A stretch of DNA of 64,000 bases from Roseithermus sacchariphilus (GTDB lineage Bacteria; Bacteroidota; Rhodothermia; Rhodothermales; MEBIC09517). The DNA lies in the NCBI GenBank assembly GCA_003285105.1, contig CP030158.1, forward strand, positions 3,454,664 to 3,518,663, given 5' to 3'. The translations under genes and the position numbers were made by a program. Each line of letters starts with the position of its first letter. Within the stretch, counting starts at the first letter, position 1. Shown here in pieces: positions 49,066 through 59,791 of this stretch. The notes beneath the pieces were generated by a model. That model had not been told where the DNA came from, did no database searches, and worked only from the letters and a program-made list of their open reading frames with translations.

Positions 49066-51939
49066 TTACACTTCCAGCTTGCGTTTCGTCTCGACGATCT
49101 CGTACGCCTCGACGAGGTCTCCCACCTTGATGTCGTTGTAGTTCTCGATGGAAAGACCACACTCGTAGCCGCTCTGCACCTCGCGGACGTCGTCCTTGAA
49201 CCGCTTGAGTGAGCTGATGCGGCCGTCGTAGATCACCACGCCCTCGCGCACCAGGCGAATCCGGTCGTTGCGGTGGATCCGGCCTTCGGTGACGTAGCAT
49301 CCGGCCACCGTGCCCACCTTCGGCACCTTGAAGATCTCCCGGACCTCCACGACGCCAATGGTCTTTTCGGACTCCTCGGGCGAGAGCAGCCCCTCGAGCG
49401 CGTCGCGCACGTCTTCGATGGCGTTGTAGATGACCGAGTAGGTGCGGATCTCGACCTCTTCGCGCTCGGCGGCCTCGCGGGCGCCGGCCACGGGGCGCAC
49501 CTGGAAGCCGATGATGACGGCATCCGACGCCGAGGCCAGCATGACGTCGCTCTCGGTGATGGCGCCCACCCCGCTGTGGATGATGTTGACGGCCACCTCC
49601 TCGGTCGACAGCTTCAGGAGGGCATCGGAGAGGGCCTCCACCGAGCCGCCCACGTCGGCTTTGATGATGAGGTTGAGTTCCTTGAACTCGCCCAGGGCCA
49701 GGCGGCGGCCGATCTCGTCGAGCGTGATGTGCTTGCGCTGCCGCAGCATCTGCTCGCGGTGGATCTGCTGGCGTTTCTGCGCGATGGCCCGCGCCTCGCG
49801 CTCGTCGTCCAGCACGATGAGCTGATCGCCCACCTCGGGGGCGCCGTCGAAGCCGATCACCTGGGCCGGACGGGCCGGGCCCACTTCCTCGATGCGGTTG
49901 TCGCGCTCGTCGAACATCGCCCGGACGCGCCCGCTGTAGATCCCGGCCACGAAGGCATCCCCGACGCGCAGCGTGCCGTTCTGCACCAGCACGGTCGCCA
50001 CGGTCCCGCGGCCCTTCTCCAGCCGGCTCTCGATGACGATGCCGTTGGCGTTGCGGTTCGGGTTGGCCTTGAGCTCCATCAGGTCCGCCTGCAGGAGGAC
50101 CTTGTCCAAGAGGTCATCCACGCCCTGGCCCGTCTTGGCCGAGACGAGCGCCATCTGCACCTCGCCGCCGTAGTCCTCGACGAGGACGCCCTGCTCAGCC
50201 AGTTGCTGCATGACGCGTTGCGGGTTCGCCTCGGGCTTGTCGACCTTGTTGATGGCGACGACAATGGGCACCCCGGCCGCCCGGGCATGGTTGATGGCCT
50301 CGATGGTCTGCGGCATCACCGCATCGTCCGCCGCGACGACCAGGATGACGATGTCCGTGGCCTGCGCACCGCGGGCACGCATGGCCGTGAAGGCCTCGTG
50401 ACCGGGCGTATCCAGGAAGGTGATGTGACGGCCGTCCTCCAGCTCGACGTGGTAGGCGCCGATGTGCTGGGTGATGCCGCCGGCTTCACCGGCCACGACG
50501 TTGGCCCGGCGGATGTAGTCGAGCAGCGACGTCTTCCCGTGGTCGACGTGCCCCATGACGGTGACCACCGGCGCACGCGGCTGCAGGTCGGCCGGGTCGT
50601 CTTCCTCCAGCTCGATGTCTTCGGCCGAAAATTCGGTGATGAACTCCACGTCGTAACCGAACTCGTCGGCCACGATCTGGATGGTGTCGGCATCCAGGCG
50701 CTGGTTGATGGACACCATCATGCCGGCGCTGAAGAGGGTGCTGATGACCTCGTTGACCGGCACGTTCATCAGGTTGGCCAGCTCGCCGGTCGAGACGAAC
50801 TCCGTCACCCGCAGGACTTTCTCCTGCGCCTGCTCCATCTGCCGCTCCCGCTCGCGCTCCAACTCGTGCTGCTCGCGGCGCTGGCGGCGGCGGCGCTGCC
50901 GGACGCGGCTGGCCCCCTGCTCCAGCTCGCGCAGCGTCTCCTGAAGCGTCTGCTCGACGTCGGCTTCGTCGACCTTCGGCCCCCTGCGGCGCTTGCGCTT
51001 CTTGGCGGACTCGCGCGTCTCCCGGTCCTGAATGTCTACCTTCCCCTCGTCCGTAGAGGCAGCCTTGGTCTTGCGCTTGCGCTTGCGGCGGCGGCGGCCC
51101 GGCTCGCTGTCCTCCACCGTCGCCAGGTCGATCTTACCGATGACCTTGGTTCCCCGCAGCTTGTAGCGATCGGCCGTGAGCGTCCCTCCTTCTTCTTCCT
51201 CGTCCTCCTCTTCGTCCTCTTCCGCCGCCCCCACGGCCAGCACGACCGGCCCGGCATCCTCCTCCTCATCGAGCACCTCGCCAGCCTCCTCGGCGTCTTC
51301 GGCGTCGGTGTCTTCGGCGTCGGTGTCGGTGGCGGCCACCTCGGCGGCGACCTCGTCCGGCGTTTCCACCGGCTCCGCCTCGCTGTCTTCTACTTCGGCC
51401 GGAGCCTCCTCCGGTTCAGCGGCGGCCTCGGCGTCGACCGGCGCTTCGGCCGGCGCTTCGGCCTCTACCTCGTCCGGGACCGGGGTTTCCTCCGGTTCGG
51501 CGGCGGCCTCCACGGCCGGCTCCACCGCTTCCGCAGCCTCCTCCCCGGCAACGACGGCAGGCGCCTCGGCCTCAGGCGTCTCGGCCTCGGCGGCGTCCGG
51601 CTCGGCGGCTTCGGCCTCGGCCGGCGCCGCGGTCGGCGCCGCGGCCACGACGTCCTCTTCCTCCTCGGCCTCGTCACGCTCCCGGCCCGTGGCCTCCTGA
51701 CGCGCCTGACGCAGCTCCTTGAGCCGTGCCGCCGCCGCCAGGTCCTCGGCAAACTCCTCCCGCAGGGCCTGGTAGGCTTCCTCCTCCACGATGGAGGCGT
51801 TCAGCCCCTTGCCGCTGACGGCATCGGCGTAGCCGTTTTCCTTCAGGTACTCCAGGATGGAATCCACCGAAAGGTTGAGTTCCTTGGAGACCTTGAAGAG
51901 CCTGACTTTCTTGAATTTCTTGCTTTCCGTCGTCGCCAT
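49066..51939 (-). CDS. infB: Translation initiation factor IF-2
   Basis: 957 residues. The N-terminal IF-2N element ([21 protein letters not shown]) is followed by a ~200-residue acidic, Ala/Glu/Pro-rich linker (roughly 70-270) and a basic patch ([14 protein letters not shown]). Then come the second IF2-N ([17 protein letters not shown]) and the G domain from ~455: G1 [17 protein letters not shown]3 [16 protein letters not shown]4 [11 protein letters not shown]5 VSAKTG. Domains II-IV follow, with the tRNAfMet-binding C1/C2. All GTPase motifs are complete. The linker is unusually long and acidic. Second large gene of the rimP-nusA-infB block. Confidence 0.97.
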   Translation of the reverse strand: MATTESKKFKKVRLFKVSKELNLSVDSILEYLKENGYADAVSGKGLNASIVEEEAYQALREEFAEDLAAAARLKELRQARQEATGRERDEAEEEEDVVAAAPTAAPAEAEAAEPDAAEAETPEAEAPAVVAGEEAAEAVEPAVEAAAEPEETPVPDEVEAEAPAEAPVDAEAAAEPEEAPAEVEDSEAEPVETPDEVAAEVAATDTDAEDTDAEDAEEAGEVLDEEEDAGPVVLAVGAAEEDEEEDEEEEGGTLTADRYKLRGTKVIGKIDLATVEDSEPGRRRRKRKRKTKAASTDEGKVDIQDRETRESAKKRKRRRGPKVDEADVEQTLQETLRELEQGASRVRQRRRRQRREQHELERERERQMEQAQEKVLRVTEFVSTGELANLMNVPVNEVISTLFSAGMMVSINQRLDADTIQIVADEFGYDVEFITEFSAEDIELEEDDPADLQPRAPVVTVMGHVDHGKTSLLDYIRRANVVAGEAGGITQHIGAYHVELEDGRHITFLDTPGHEAFTAMRARGAQATDIVILVVAADDAVMPQTIEAINHARAAGVPIVVAINKVDKPEANPQRVMQQLAEQGVLVEDYGGEVQMALVSAKTGQGVDDLLDKVLLQADLMELKANPNRNANGIVIESRLEKGRGTVATVLVQNGTLRVGDAFVAGIYSGRVRAMFDERDNRIEEVGPARPAQVIGFDGAPEVGDQLIVLDDEREARAIAQKRQQIHREQMLRQRKHITLDEIGRRLALGEFKELNLIIKADVGGSVEALSDALLKLSTEEVAVNIIHSGVGAITESDVMLASASDAVIIGFQVRPVAGAREAAEREEVEIRTYSVIYNAIEDVRDALEGLLSPEESEKTIGVVEVREIFKVPKVGTVAGCYVTEGRIHRNDRIRLVREGVVIYDGRISSLKRFKDDVREVQSGYECGLSIENYNDIKVGDLVEAYEIVETKRKLEV

Positions 51940-52009
51940 ATGGGGGTTGGATGGTTCAGTCTACAACCGGCCGCGGAGGCACCACACCGGTACCTCCGTC
52001 GGACGGGTC

Positions 52010-53278
52010 TCAGTATTCCTCTTCGCCTTCCGTATCGAACTCGGCACGGATCTCCTCCAGCACCTTCGCCGCGATCTCCGGGTCGAGCCCGGTGCGGCGC
52101 ACCAGTTCATCACGCGAGAGTTCCAGCACGGCCTTGGCCGTGTCGCAGCCGATCTCTCGCAGATGGCGGATCGTCTCCGGAGAAAAGGCATCGGCAAACT
52201 GCTCGATGTCGATGTCCTCCTCGTCTTCGGGAATCTCCCGGTAGACGTCGATTTCGTAGCCGGTCAGCCGGGAGGCCAGGCGGATGTTGATGCCGCCCCG
52301 GCCGATGGCCTGGCTGACCTCGTCGGCCCGGACGACGACCTTCGCGCGCGGGGGGTCGAGGTCCTCGTTGATGGTCACGCTGAGCGGGTTGGCCGGGGAC
52401 AGCGCCCGTTTGATGAGCTGGTACGGGTCATCGGACCACGGCAGCACGTCGATGTTCTCGTTGCTCAGCTCCCGCACGACGGCATGGATGCGGTTCCCCT
52501 TCAGCCCGATGCAGGCGCCGACGGGGTCGATGCGCTCGTCGTGGCTGACGACGGCCACCTTGGCGCGCTCGCCCGGCTCGCGGACGATCTTCTTGATCTC
52601 GACGATGCCCTCGTCGATCTCCGGGACCTCCAGCTCGAAGAGCCGCTCCATGAACATCGGGTCGGCCCGGCTGATGATGACCTGCGGGTTGTTGCCGGAA
52701 TCCCGGCGCACCTCCTTCACCACGGCCCGCAGCATGTCGCCCTTGCGGTAGCGATCCTTGTAGATCTGCTCCTCACGGGGCAGCACGAGCTCCACGCGGT
52801 TGTGGATGACGAGCACCTCACGCCGACGGATCTGGTAGATCTCCCCGACCACGATCTCTCCAATGATCTCGGAGTAGTCCTGGTAGATGTTCTCTTTCTC
52901 GATGTCGCGGATGCGCTGGCGGAAGGTCTGCCCGGCCGTCATCACGGCCCGACGCCCGAAGTCGGCCAGTTCCACCTCGGTCGCCACCTCGTCGCCCACC
53001 TCCGCGTCCTCGTCGATCAAGAGGGCGTCGCGCAGTTCGATCTGCCGGACGGGGTCCTCGAGGTCATAGTCTTCCACGACCTCGCGGATGTGCAGGATCT
53101 GGATATCACCGTGGTCCGGGTTGAAGATGACCTGGAAGGCCTCGGGATCGTCCGCCCCGTAGCGTTTGCGGATCATGGCACGGAACACGTCCTCCATGAT
53201 CAGCTGCAACGTGTCACGGTCGATGTCTTTCTCCCTCGCGATCTCCGCAAAGGACGAAACCAAGTCCGAGCTTTGCAT
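52010..53278 (-). CDS. nusA: Transcription termination/antitermination protein NusA
   Basis: 422 residues. NusA N-terminal RNAP-binding domain (1-~130), S1 domain (VGEIYQIRRREVLVIHNRVELVLPREEQI), KH1-KH2 region (EVPEIDEGIVEIKKIVREPGERAKVAVVSHDERIDPVGACIGLKGNRI; VVRADEVSQAIGRGGINIRLASRLTGYEID). One acidic C-terminal helix-hairpin-helix domain (REIGCDTAKAVLELSRDELVRRTGLD) follows. Complete. Adjacent upstream rimP and downstream infB give the conserved order. Regulates pausing and termination together with NusB/G/E. Confidence 0.97.
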   Translation of the reverse strand: MQSSDLVSSFAEIAREKDIDRDTLQLIMEDVFRAMIRKRYGADDPEAFQVIFNPDHGDIQILHIREVVEDYDLEDPVRQIELRDALLIDEDAEVGDEVATEVELADFGRRAVMTAGQTFRQRIRDIEKENIYQDYSEIIGEIVVGEIYQIRRREVLVIHNRVELVLPREEQIYKDRYRKGDMLRAVVKEVRRDSGNNPQVIISRADPMFMERLFELEVPEIDEGIVEIKKIVREPGERAKVAVVSHDERIDPVGACIGLKGNRIHAVVRELSNENIDVLPWSDDPYQLIKRALSPANPLSVTINEDLDPPRAKVVVRADEVSQAIGRGGINIRLASRLTGYEIDVYREIPEDEEDIDIEQFADAFSPETIRHLREIGCDTAKAVLELSRDELVRRTGLDPEIAAKVLEEIRAEFDTEGEEEY

Positions 53279-53337
53279 AGGGCCTGTACGATTCTATGGT
53301 GAACCCCGCCGGGCGGGGCGCCAGCAACGGGGCTTGC

Positions 53338-53829
53338 TTACCAGGGCAGCAGCACGTTGGCTCGCGTAATGGCGGAATATGGAATACGGTGGGACGGACC
53401 GCCGTCCTCCTCGATGGTGATGGCGTCTTCATCGGCGGCCACCAGCACGCCCCGGAGTTCCCGGGGGGCGTCCTCGTCCGCCGCCCGGTAATAGACCCCG
53501 AGTGCCCGCCCGATGTTCTTGCGATACTGACGGGGCAGGCTCAACGGGCGGTCCACGCCGGGCGAGGACACGTTGAGGTGGTAGCGGCCTTTGATGAAAT
53601 CTTCGGCATCCAGCAGAAACGACAGCTCGCGGCTGACCTCGGCCAGGGTGTCAACGCCCAGCGCCTCGTCGCTGTCGATGAACACGTCGACGACCCGCGA
53701 GCCGGGGCGGCCGCGCACCTGGAGATCCACCAGGAACAGCGGGCTGCCCTCGACGATCTCCTGCACGAGCGCCCGTACGCGCTCGGCGATCGGGTCGGGT
53801 CCGGCGGTCTGTTCGGTTTCGGGATGCAT
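53338..53829 (-). CDS. rimP: Ribosome maturation factor RimP
   Basis: 163 residues. Family motifs include the Gly-rich RPGSRVVDVFIDSDEALGVDTLAEVSRELSFLLDAED and the strongly conserved YHLNVSSPGVDRPLSLPRQYRKNIGR, followed by the SH3-like C-terminal domain. It is needed for 30S assembly. Start ATG 53829 (MHPETEQT). First gene of the operon; two rho-independent terminators upstream isolate it from nadB. Confidence 0.95.
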   Translation of the reverse strand: MHPETEQTAGPDPIAERVRALVQEIVEGSPLFLVDLQVRGRPGSRVVDVFIDSDEALGVDTLAEVSRELSFLLDAEDFIKGRYHLNVSSPGVDRPLSLPRQYRKNIGRALGVYYRAADEDAPRELRGVLVAADEDAITIEEDGGPSHRIPYSAITRANVLLPW

Positions 53830-53844
53830 GTTCGGGTGCTAGCT

Positions 53845-53876
53845 GAAAAAAACGCCCGTTCCGGTCTGGACGGGCG
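53845..53876 (-). terminator. Second terminator between nadB and rimP
   Basis: 7-bp stem CGCCCGT / ACGGGCG with a 10-base loop and an eight-base T-run on the minus strand, 16 bases upstream of the rimP ATG. Because of its position it could also act as an attenuator for the rimP operon. Confidence 0.85.
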
Positions 53877-53891
53877 CCAACAGGCGTCTAC

Positions 53892-53914
53892 AAAAAAAGG
53901 GGCGTCTCGGCCCC
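53892..53914 (-). terminator. First terminator between nadB and rimP
   Basis: 5-bp stem GGGGC / GCCCC with a 6-base loop and a seven-base T-run on the minus strand, 112 bases after nadB. Confidence 0.75.
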
Positions 53915-54025
53915 CCTACTCGCCACGTCTGCGAATATACGCATCGGCATCGTGCCTATGCAATGCCGCTGGCGCCAGGCCATTGTAACCTGAGCCGGCG
54001 GGCAAGGTTTCCTCCGCCGGCGGCG

Positions 54026-55630
54026 TCAGACCAGCGTGGGCCGTCGTTCGGCGGGATTGGGCTCGGGATAATCCAGCATGTAATGCAGCCCCCGGCTTTC
54101 GCGACGCATCTGCGCGCTGCGGATGATCAGATAGGCCACCGCGATCATGTTACGCAACTCGCACAACCCCGGCGAGACGCGGGCCCGCCGGTAAAAATCC
54201 TCGGTTTCCTCGTACAACAGATGCGTGCGGCGGAAGGCGCGCTCGAGGCGCAACGAGGATCGCACGATGCCGACGTAATCCCACATGACGCGTCGCAGTT
54301 CGTCCCGGTTATGGGAGACGAGCACCCATTCCTGGGGGCGCTGGGTTCCGCTGTCGTCCCAGTCCGGCACGGCCGTCTCGATGGCGTGTTCACGAGCATA
54401 GGCCACCGAAGGCTCGATGGCGCGGTGCCCGAAGACGAGGGCCTCCAGCAGGGAGTTGCTGGCCAGGCGATTCGCACCGTGCAGCCCCGTACAGGCCACT
54501 TCCCCGCAGGCGAACAACCCCTGGATGGACGTCCGCCCCCACGCGTCGGTCTGCACCCCGCCGCACTGGTAATGGGCCGCCGGAACGACCGGGATGGGCT
54601 CACGGGTGATGTCGATGCCGAAGCCGAGGCAGGTCTGGTAGATCGTGGGGAAGTGCTCGCGGACGAACTCCGCCGGGCGGTGGGAGATGTCGAGCAGGAC
54701 GTGCGGTTCGCCGCGCTGCTTCAACTGATCGTCGATGGCGCGCGCCACGATGTCCCGCGGGGCCAGTTCGGCGCGGGGGTCGTAGGCAGGCATGAAGCGC
54801 TCGCCGGCCAGGTTGTAGAGCCGCGCCCCCTCGCCGCGGACCGCCTCGGAGATGAGAAACGAATCGGCGGCCGGCACCGCCAGGGACGTCGGGTGAAACT
54901 GGACGAACTCCATGTTCGCCACGCGCGCCTTGGCGCGGTACGCCATGGCCACCCCGTCGCCCGTGGCAATGGCCGGGTTCGTGGTATGGAGATACACCTG
55001 CCCGGATCCGCCCGTCGCCAGGAGCGTGACCCGCGCCAGGAAGGTCTTCACCACGTCGTTCCGCTCGTCGAGCACGTAGGCCCCGAAGCAGTGGACGTCC
55101 GGACGCAGCCGCGAGACGTGCTGCCCCAGATGGTGCTCGGTGATGAGGTCGATGGCGTAGTGGTACTCGAAGATGGAGATGTTGGGATGCGCCCGCACCC
55201 GGGCCAGCAAGGCCCGCTCCACCTCGCGGCCGGTCGCGTCGGCGGCATGGACGATGCGGTTGCTGGTATGCCCCCCCTCTCGCCCCAGGTGTAACTGCCC
55301 GTTCTGCCGGGTGAACTCGGCCCCGAGCGCCATCAACTCTCGGATGCGCTGCGGCCCTTCCCGCACGACGATCTCGACGATCTCCCGATCGCACAGACCG
55401 GCTCCGGCAACCAGGGTGTCCTCGATGTGCTGCTCGTACGAATCCTCCAGGCTCATCACGGCCGCAATCCCACCCTGCGCGTAGTTGGTGTTGGACTCGG
55501 CCGACTCCTTCTTCGTCACGATGGCGACGGTGCCGTGTTCGGCGACCCGGAGGGCGTAGGACAGCCCCGCCACGCCGCTACCGAGGACCAGAAAGTCGAA
55601 CGTATACCGCTGACCGGACATGGAAAGCAT
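54026..55630 (-). CDS. nadB: L-aspartate oxidase
   Basis: 534 residues. FAD-binding N-terminal motif [21 protein letters not shown]; substrate/FAD region [40 protein letters not shown]; and the C-terminal flavin domain with [48 protein letters not shown]. It oxidises aspartate to iminoaspartate with fumarate or oxygen for NAD synthesis. Full length. An ATG at 55621 is an alternative start. Its 3' end is followed by two terminators, and it lies 32 bases after prfB. Confidence 0.96.
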   Translation of the reverse strand: MLSMSGQRYTFDFLVLGSGVAGLSYALRVAEHGTVAIVTKKESAESNTNYAQGGIAAVMSLEDSYEQHIEDTLVAGAGLCDREIVEIVVREGPQRIRELMALGAEFTRQNGQLHLGREGGHTSNRIVHAADATGREVERALLARVRAHPNISIFEYHYAIDLITEHHLGQHVSRLRPDVHCFGAYVLDERNDVVKTFLARVTLLATGGSGQVYLHTTNPAIATGDGVAMAYRAKARVANMEFVQFHPTSLAVPAADSFLISEAVRGEGARLYNLAGERFMPAYDPRAELAPRDIVARAIDDQLKQRGEPHVLLDISHRPAEFVREHFPTIYQTCLGFGIDITREPIPVVPAAHYQCGGVQTDAWGRTSIQGLFACGEVACTGLHGANRLASNSLLEALVFGHRAIEPSVAYAREHAIETAVPDWDDSGTQRPQEWVLVSHNRDELRRVMWDYVGIVRSSLRLERAFRRTHLLYEETEDFYRRARVSPGLCELRNMIAVAYLIIRSAQMRRESRGLHYMLDYPEPNPAERRPTLV

Positions 55631-55662
55631 TGAACGGGATGGGCAGACGGGGGCGCGGAGCT

Positions 55663-56782
55663 TCAGGTCGCCACGCCTTTTTCTTGCAGCAGGTACGCCT
55701 TGATGAACGGATCCAGATCACCGTCCATCACGGACTGCACGGACGTCACTTTCAGTTCCGTCCGATGGTCGTTGACCATGGTATAGGGCTGGAACACGTA
55801 GGAGCGGATCTGGCTGCCCCATTCGATCTTCTTCTTCTGCGCTTCCTGCTTGTTCTTCGCCGCCTCCTGGATGGCGCGCTCCAGCGCGTAGATCCGGCTC
55901 TTGAGCATCTGCAACGCCCGTTCGCGGTTCTGCAACTGGCTGCGCTCCTCGGTACACTCCGCCACTACACGCGCCTCCTCCCCGTTCGAGAGCTTGCCGG
56001 TCCAGATGTAGCGCGCCCCCGTTTCGACCTTGTTCACGTTCTGCCCGCCTTTGCCGCCGGAGCGGAACGTCTGCAGCTCCAGGTCGCTCGGGTTGAGTTC
56101 GATGTCGATGGTGTCGTCGATCTCCGGGTAGACGAAGACGCTGGCGAACGACGTATGCCGCCGCCCGCTCGAATCGAACGGAGAGATGCGGACGAGCCGG
56201 TGCACGCCGCTCTCGGCCTTCAGGTAGCCGTAGGCGTAGGGGCCGGCGACGCGCAGCGTCGCGCTCTTGATGCCGGCGACTTCGCCCGGCTGGTATTCCA
56301 GCAGGTGGACGTCGTAGCCGTGCTGCTCGGCCCAGCGCGTGTACATCCGCAGGAGCATCTCCGCCCAGTCCTGGCTCTCCGTGCCGCCGGCGCCCGGGTT
56401 GATGGTCAGGATGGCGTTGCGCTCGTCGTCCGGGCCGCTGAGCATGCTGCGCAGCTCCAGCGCCTCGACCCGCTCGGCCAGCTTGCGCGCCTCGGCCTGG
56501 ATCTCCTCGGCCAGGTCGGCGCCTTCTTCCTCGGCCAGAAGCCGGTACGTCTCGATGTTTTCGGCCCCCTCGGCGATGGCGGCCCATGCGTCGAGCCACT
56601 CCTGCTCCGCCGCGATCTGCTTCTCGACCTGCCGGGCCCGCTCCGGGTTGTTCCAGAAATTCGGGTCCAGCCGTTCCTCTTTCAATTGCTCCAGACGAGC
56701 CGTTCGCTCATCCAGGTCAAAGATAGCCTCCGAGCGTGTGGACACGCTCTAAGAGTTTGTCGACGTCGATGGATTCGTTCAT
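55663..56782 (-). CDS. prfB: Peptide chain release factor 2, made by programmed +1 frameshift
   Basis: Full protein of about 372 residues. Translation starts at ATG 56782 with a 21-codon leader ending ...GGYL, then meets an in-frame TGA at 56719-56717. The context CTT TGA C, with a Shine-Dalgarno-like GGAGG just upstream (56730-56727 region), is the classical RF2 autoregulatory shift; the +1 frame continues [14 protein letters not shown]2 hallmarks are the codon-recognition tripeptide SPF in [16 protein letters not shown] and the catalytic GGQ in [17 protein letters not shown]. The shorter frame from a GTG at 56745 is an artefact of that design. The start codon lies at the end of the dispersed 12-mer. 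Confidence 0.96.
56717..56730 (-). promoter_or_regulatory. RF2 programmed frameshift site
   Basis: GGAGG-like sequence, then TAT CTT TGA C. The TGA at 56719-56717 is bypassed by a +1 slip on CTT when RF2 is scarce, giving autoregulation as in E. coli. The mechanism is established knowledge; the sequence match is exact. Confidence 0.92.
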
Positions 56783-56793
56783 TGCAATAACGG
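56782..56793 (-). repeat. Dispersed 12-mer, copy 7 (at the prfB start)
   Basis: Exact CCGTTATTGCAA on the minus strand. The final A is the first base of the prfB ATG. Confidence 0.95.
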
Positions 56794-56805
56794 TTTTCGT
56801 GCCGC

Positions 56806-58011
56806 CTAGCCGTTTCGCCGACGCTCGACGAAGGCGGTGATCCGGGCGACCGCTTCCTGAATCTGATCGTAGGCCGTCGCATACGAACACCGGACATAGC
56901 CCGTTCCGCTCGGCCCGAAGGCATCGCCCGGCACGACGGCCACGCGCTCTTCACGGAGCAGCTGCTGGGCGAACTCCTCCGAGGTCAACCCCGTCGAGCG
57001 GATGTCCGGGAAGCAGTAGAACGCCCCCTCCGGCTCGAACGTCGGCAACCCGGCCGCCCGGAGGCCGTCGACGATGAGCCGGCGGCGGCGGTCGTAGGCC
57101 TGGCGCATCGCCTCGACGTCGTCCTGGGCCTCGCGGAGGGCGGCGGCGGCCCCCACCTGCCCCATCGTGGGCGCGCTCATGATGATGTACTGATGCAGCT
57201 TGTACATGGCCTGGTAGATGGCCTCCGGCGCGCACGCATAGCCGATGCGCCAGCCCGTCATCGCATAGCCCTTCGAAAAGCCGCCCAGCAGCACCGTGCG
57301 CTCCCACAGCCCGTCGATCGTCGGGACGCAGACGTGCCCGGCCTCATGGGCCGCCCCGTAGACGAGCCGGTCGTAGATCTCGTCCGAGAGCACCAGCAGA
57401 TCGTGGCGGACGACCAGCTCGCCGATCTCCTCCAGCGTCTCCCGCCGCAGCACGGCGCCGGTGGGGTTGTTCGGATATCCGATGAACAACAGCTTCGTCC
57501 GCGGGGTGATGTACGGCTCCAGATCCGCCGCGGTGACCTGGAAATCGTTCTCGACGGAGGTGGGCACGTAGACCACTTTCGCCCCCGCGAAGTGCGCCGC
57601 GGGGCCGTAGGACACGAAGCAGGGCTCGGGGATCAACACCTCGTCGCCGGGGTCGATGAGCGCGAGCATGGCGAGTTGCACGGCCTCGCTCACCCCCACG
57701 GTCACGAGGATCTCCCGGGCCGGATCGTACGTCGCGCCGTACCGGGTCTTCAGCTCTTCGGCGATGGCTTCCCGCAGCTCGATCAGCCCGGCGTTGGCGG
57801 TATACCCCGTCTTCCCGGCCCGCAACGATGCCACCGCGGCGTCGATCACGGGCCGGGGCGAGACGAAATCCGGCTCTCCGATGCCCAGCGAGATCACGTT
57901 GTCCATCGTCGCGGCGATCTCGAAAAAGCGACGAATACCACTGGGGCCGACCTGCTGCACGCGCTGAGACAGGCGCCGGCTGAGATCGACGGTAGGATTG
58001 GCTATCGGCAT
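56806..58011 (-). CDS. Aminotransferase class I/II (aspartate-aminotransferase-like)
   Basis: 401 residues, PLP-dependent. SLGIGEPDFVSPRPVIDAAVASLRAGKTGY, YPNNPTGAV, LLVLSDEIYDRLVY and the PLP lysine in VLLGGFSKGYAMTGWRIGYA identify the class I AspC/ArgD-like fold of the archaeal/thermophilic 'putative aspartate aminotransferase' clade. Substrate likely aspartate or an aromatic amino acid; not resolved. ATG 58011 (MPIANPTVDL) is chosen from several in-frame starts. It lies 23 bases before the prfB start, same direction. Confidence 0.9.
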   Translation of the reverse strand: MPIANPTVDLSRRLSQRVQQVGPSGIRRFFEIAATMDNVISLGIGEPDFVSPRPVIDAAVASLRAGKTGYTANAGLIELREAIAEELKTRYGATYDPAREILVTVGVSEAVQLAMLALIDPGDEVLIPEPCFVSYGPAAHFAGAKVVYVPTSVENDFQVTAADLEPYITPRTKLLFIGYPNNPTGAVLRRETLEEIGELVVRHDLLVLSDEIYDRLVYGAAHEAGHVCVPTIDGLWERTVLLGGFSKGYAMTGWRIGYACAPEAIYQAMYKLHQYIIMSAPTMGQVGAAAALREAQDDVEAMRQAYDRRRRLIVDGLRAAGLPTFEPEGAFYCFPDIRSTGLTSEEFAQQLLREERVAVVPGDAFGPSGTGYVRCSYATAYDQIQEAVARITAFVERRRNG

Positions 58012-58250
58012 GATTTTGCTCACGATGCACACGGTGGAGGGTGCTCCGCCGGGGGCGGAGAGGGGTAGTATAGGACCTCGCGCGGACAATGCATAGCCTC
58101 GGTGCGTGCAGCCCCGTTGAAGTCGACCCTCCCGCGCCGGTATTTTGCCGGGAGGCGGCGAAGCCGGGGACGGGCCTCCTCCCCGGCCGACCGGACCGAT
58201 CCGCTTCGCCCTCGCTCTCGATATCCGATCACCGACCCATAGACACGATC

Positions 58251-59735
58251 ATGCCTCCTCGCTTTCAGAACTACATCGGCGGCACCTGGCAGGATGCGGC
58301 CGGCGGCGCCGTGTTCGAAGACGTCAACCCCGCCCGCACGAGCGACGTCATCGGCTACTTCCCGAAGTCCGGCGCGGCCGACGTCGACCGGGCCGTGCAG
58401 GCGGCCCGTGAGGCGCTGCCGGCGTGGAGCCGCCGGCCCGCCCCGTCCCGTGGCGAGATCCTGCGCCGCATCGGCGACCTGCTGACCGAGCGCAAGGATG
58501 CCATCGCCTTCGAGATGACCCGGGAGATGGGCAAACCGCACTTCGAGACGCGGGGCGACGTCCAGGAGGCCATCGACACGGCGTACTACGCGGCATCGGA
58601 AACCCGGCGGCTGTTCGGGCACACGGTCCCGAGCGAGTTGCCGAACAAGTTCAACATGAGCATCCGCCGGCCGATCGGGGTCTGCGGGATCATCACGGCC
58701 TGGAACTTCCCCGTCGCCGTGCCCACGTGGAAGATCTTCCCGGCGCTGGCGGCGGGCAACACCGTCGTCTTCAAGCCCAGCGAGGACGCCCCCCACAGCG
58801 GCATGCTGCTCGTGCAGGTGCTGATCGACGCGGGCGTGCCGGCCGGGGTCGTGAACCTGGTGCAGGGCGCCGGGGACGCGGGAGCCGCCCTCGTGGAACA
58901 CCCGGGCGTCGATGCCATCTCGTTCACCGGATCGACCGAGACGGGATCCCGGATCGGCGAGACGTGCGGGCGGCTGCACAAGCGCTTCTCGCTGGAGATG
59001 GGCGGCAAGAACCCGATGATCGTGATGGAGGATGCCGACCTCCACCTGGCGCTGGAAGGCGTCCTCTGGGGCGCCTACGGCACGACCGGCCAGCGCTGCA
59101 CGGCCACGAGCCGCCTCATCATCCACGAGGACGTGCATGATGTCTTCGTGGAGATGATCCGCGAGCGGGCCGAGGCCCTCCGGCTCGGGTACGGCAACGA
59201 CGAAGGCGTCGATATGGGCCCGCTCATCAACCAGGACGCCCTCGACAAGGTCACCCGCTACGTGCAGATCGGCAAGGAGGAGGGCGCCACCCTGCTCTTT
59301 GGCGGTACCCGCGCCACCGGCGACGGCCTCGACGAGGGCTTCTTCTTCAAGCCCACGCTCTTCACCGACGTGAAGCCCGGCATGCGCATCGAGCAGGAAG
59401 AGATCTTCGGACCGGTGCTCTCGGTCATCAAGGTGCGCAGCTACGAAGAGGCCGTCGCCGTGGCCAACGGCGTTCGCTACGGCCTCTCGTCGTCCATCTA
59501 CACGCGCGACGTGGCGCGGGCCTTCCAGGCGATGCACGACATCGAAGCCGGCATCACCTACGTCAACGGCCCGACCATCGGCGCCGAGGCACACATGCCC
59601 TTCGGCGGGGTCAAGCAGACGGGCAACGGCCACCGCGAGGGCGGCTGGGAGGTCTTCGACTTCTACACCGAGACGAAGACCGTCTACGTCGACTACTCGG
59701 GCAAGCTCCAGAAGGCCCAGATCGACAACACCTGA
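58251..59735 (+). CDS. Aldehyde dehydrogenase
   Basis: 494 residues, complete ALDH superfamily member. Coenzyme site ITAWNFPVAVPTWKIFPALAAGNTVVFKPSE, SFTGSTETGSRIGE, general-base Glu in SLEMGGKNPMIVMEDADL, catalytic Cys283 in GQRCTATSRLI, and the EEIFGPVLSVI and PFGGVKQTGNGHREGG ends. Closest in style to enzymes oxidising succinate, alpha-ketoglutarate or aminoadipate semialdehydes; specificity not assignable. No nearby partner gene. Start at ATG 58251 (MPPRFQNYIGG). Confidence 0.9.
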   Translation: MPPRFQNYIGGTWQDAAGGAVFEDVNPARTSDVIGYFPKSGAADVDRAVQAAREALPAWSRRPAPSRGEILRRIGDLLTERKDAIAFEMTREMGKPHFETRGDVQEAIDTAYYAASETRRLFGHTVPSELPNKFNMSIRRPIGVCGIITAWNFPVAVPTWKIFPALAAGNTVVFKPSEDAPHSGMLLVQVLIDAGVPAGVVNLVQGAGDAGAALVEHPGVDAISFTGSTETGSRIGETCGRLHKRFSLEMGGKNPMIVMEDADLHLALEGVLWGAYGTTGQRCTATSRLIIHEDVHDVFVEMIRERAEALRLGYGNDEGVDMGPLINQDALDKVTRYVQIGKEEGATLLFGGTRATGDGLDEGFFFKPTLFTDVKPGMRIEQEEIFGPVLSVIKVRSYEEAVAVANGVRYGLSSSIYTRDVARAFQAMHDIEAGITYVNGPTIGAEAHMPFGGVKQTGNGHREGGWEVFDFYTETKTVYVDYSGKLQKAQIDNT

Positions 59736-59750
59736 CCGCGGCCGTTGCAT

Positions 59751-59776
59751 GGCCGGGACGGCCGTCCGCCCCGGCC
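59751..59776. terminator. Bidirectional hairpin between convergent genes
   Basis: 7-bp stem GGCCGGG / CCCGGCC with a 12-base loop, between the stops of the aldehyde dehydrogenase and HD-domain genes. No T-run follows, so it would be a weak or Rho-assisted terminator. Confidence 0.5.
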
Positions 59777-59791
59777 TCAGCGACCCTGGCC

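Noticed and set aside
49273-52290. Long plus-strand ORFs over infB (1005 codons) and rpsA (871 codons)
   Set aside because: Same antisense effect; the composition is low complexity, mirroring the acidic linkers of the real genes.
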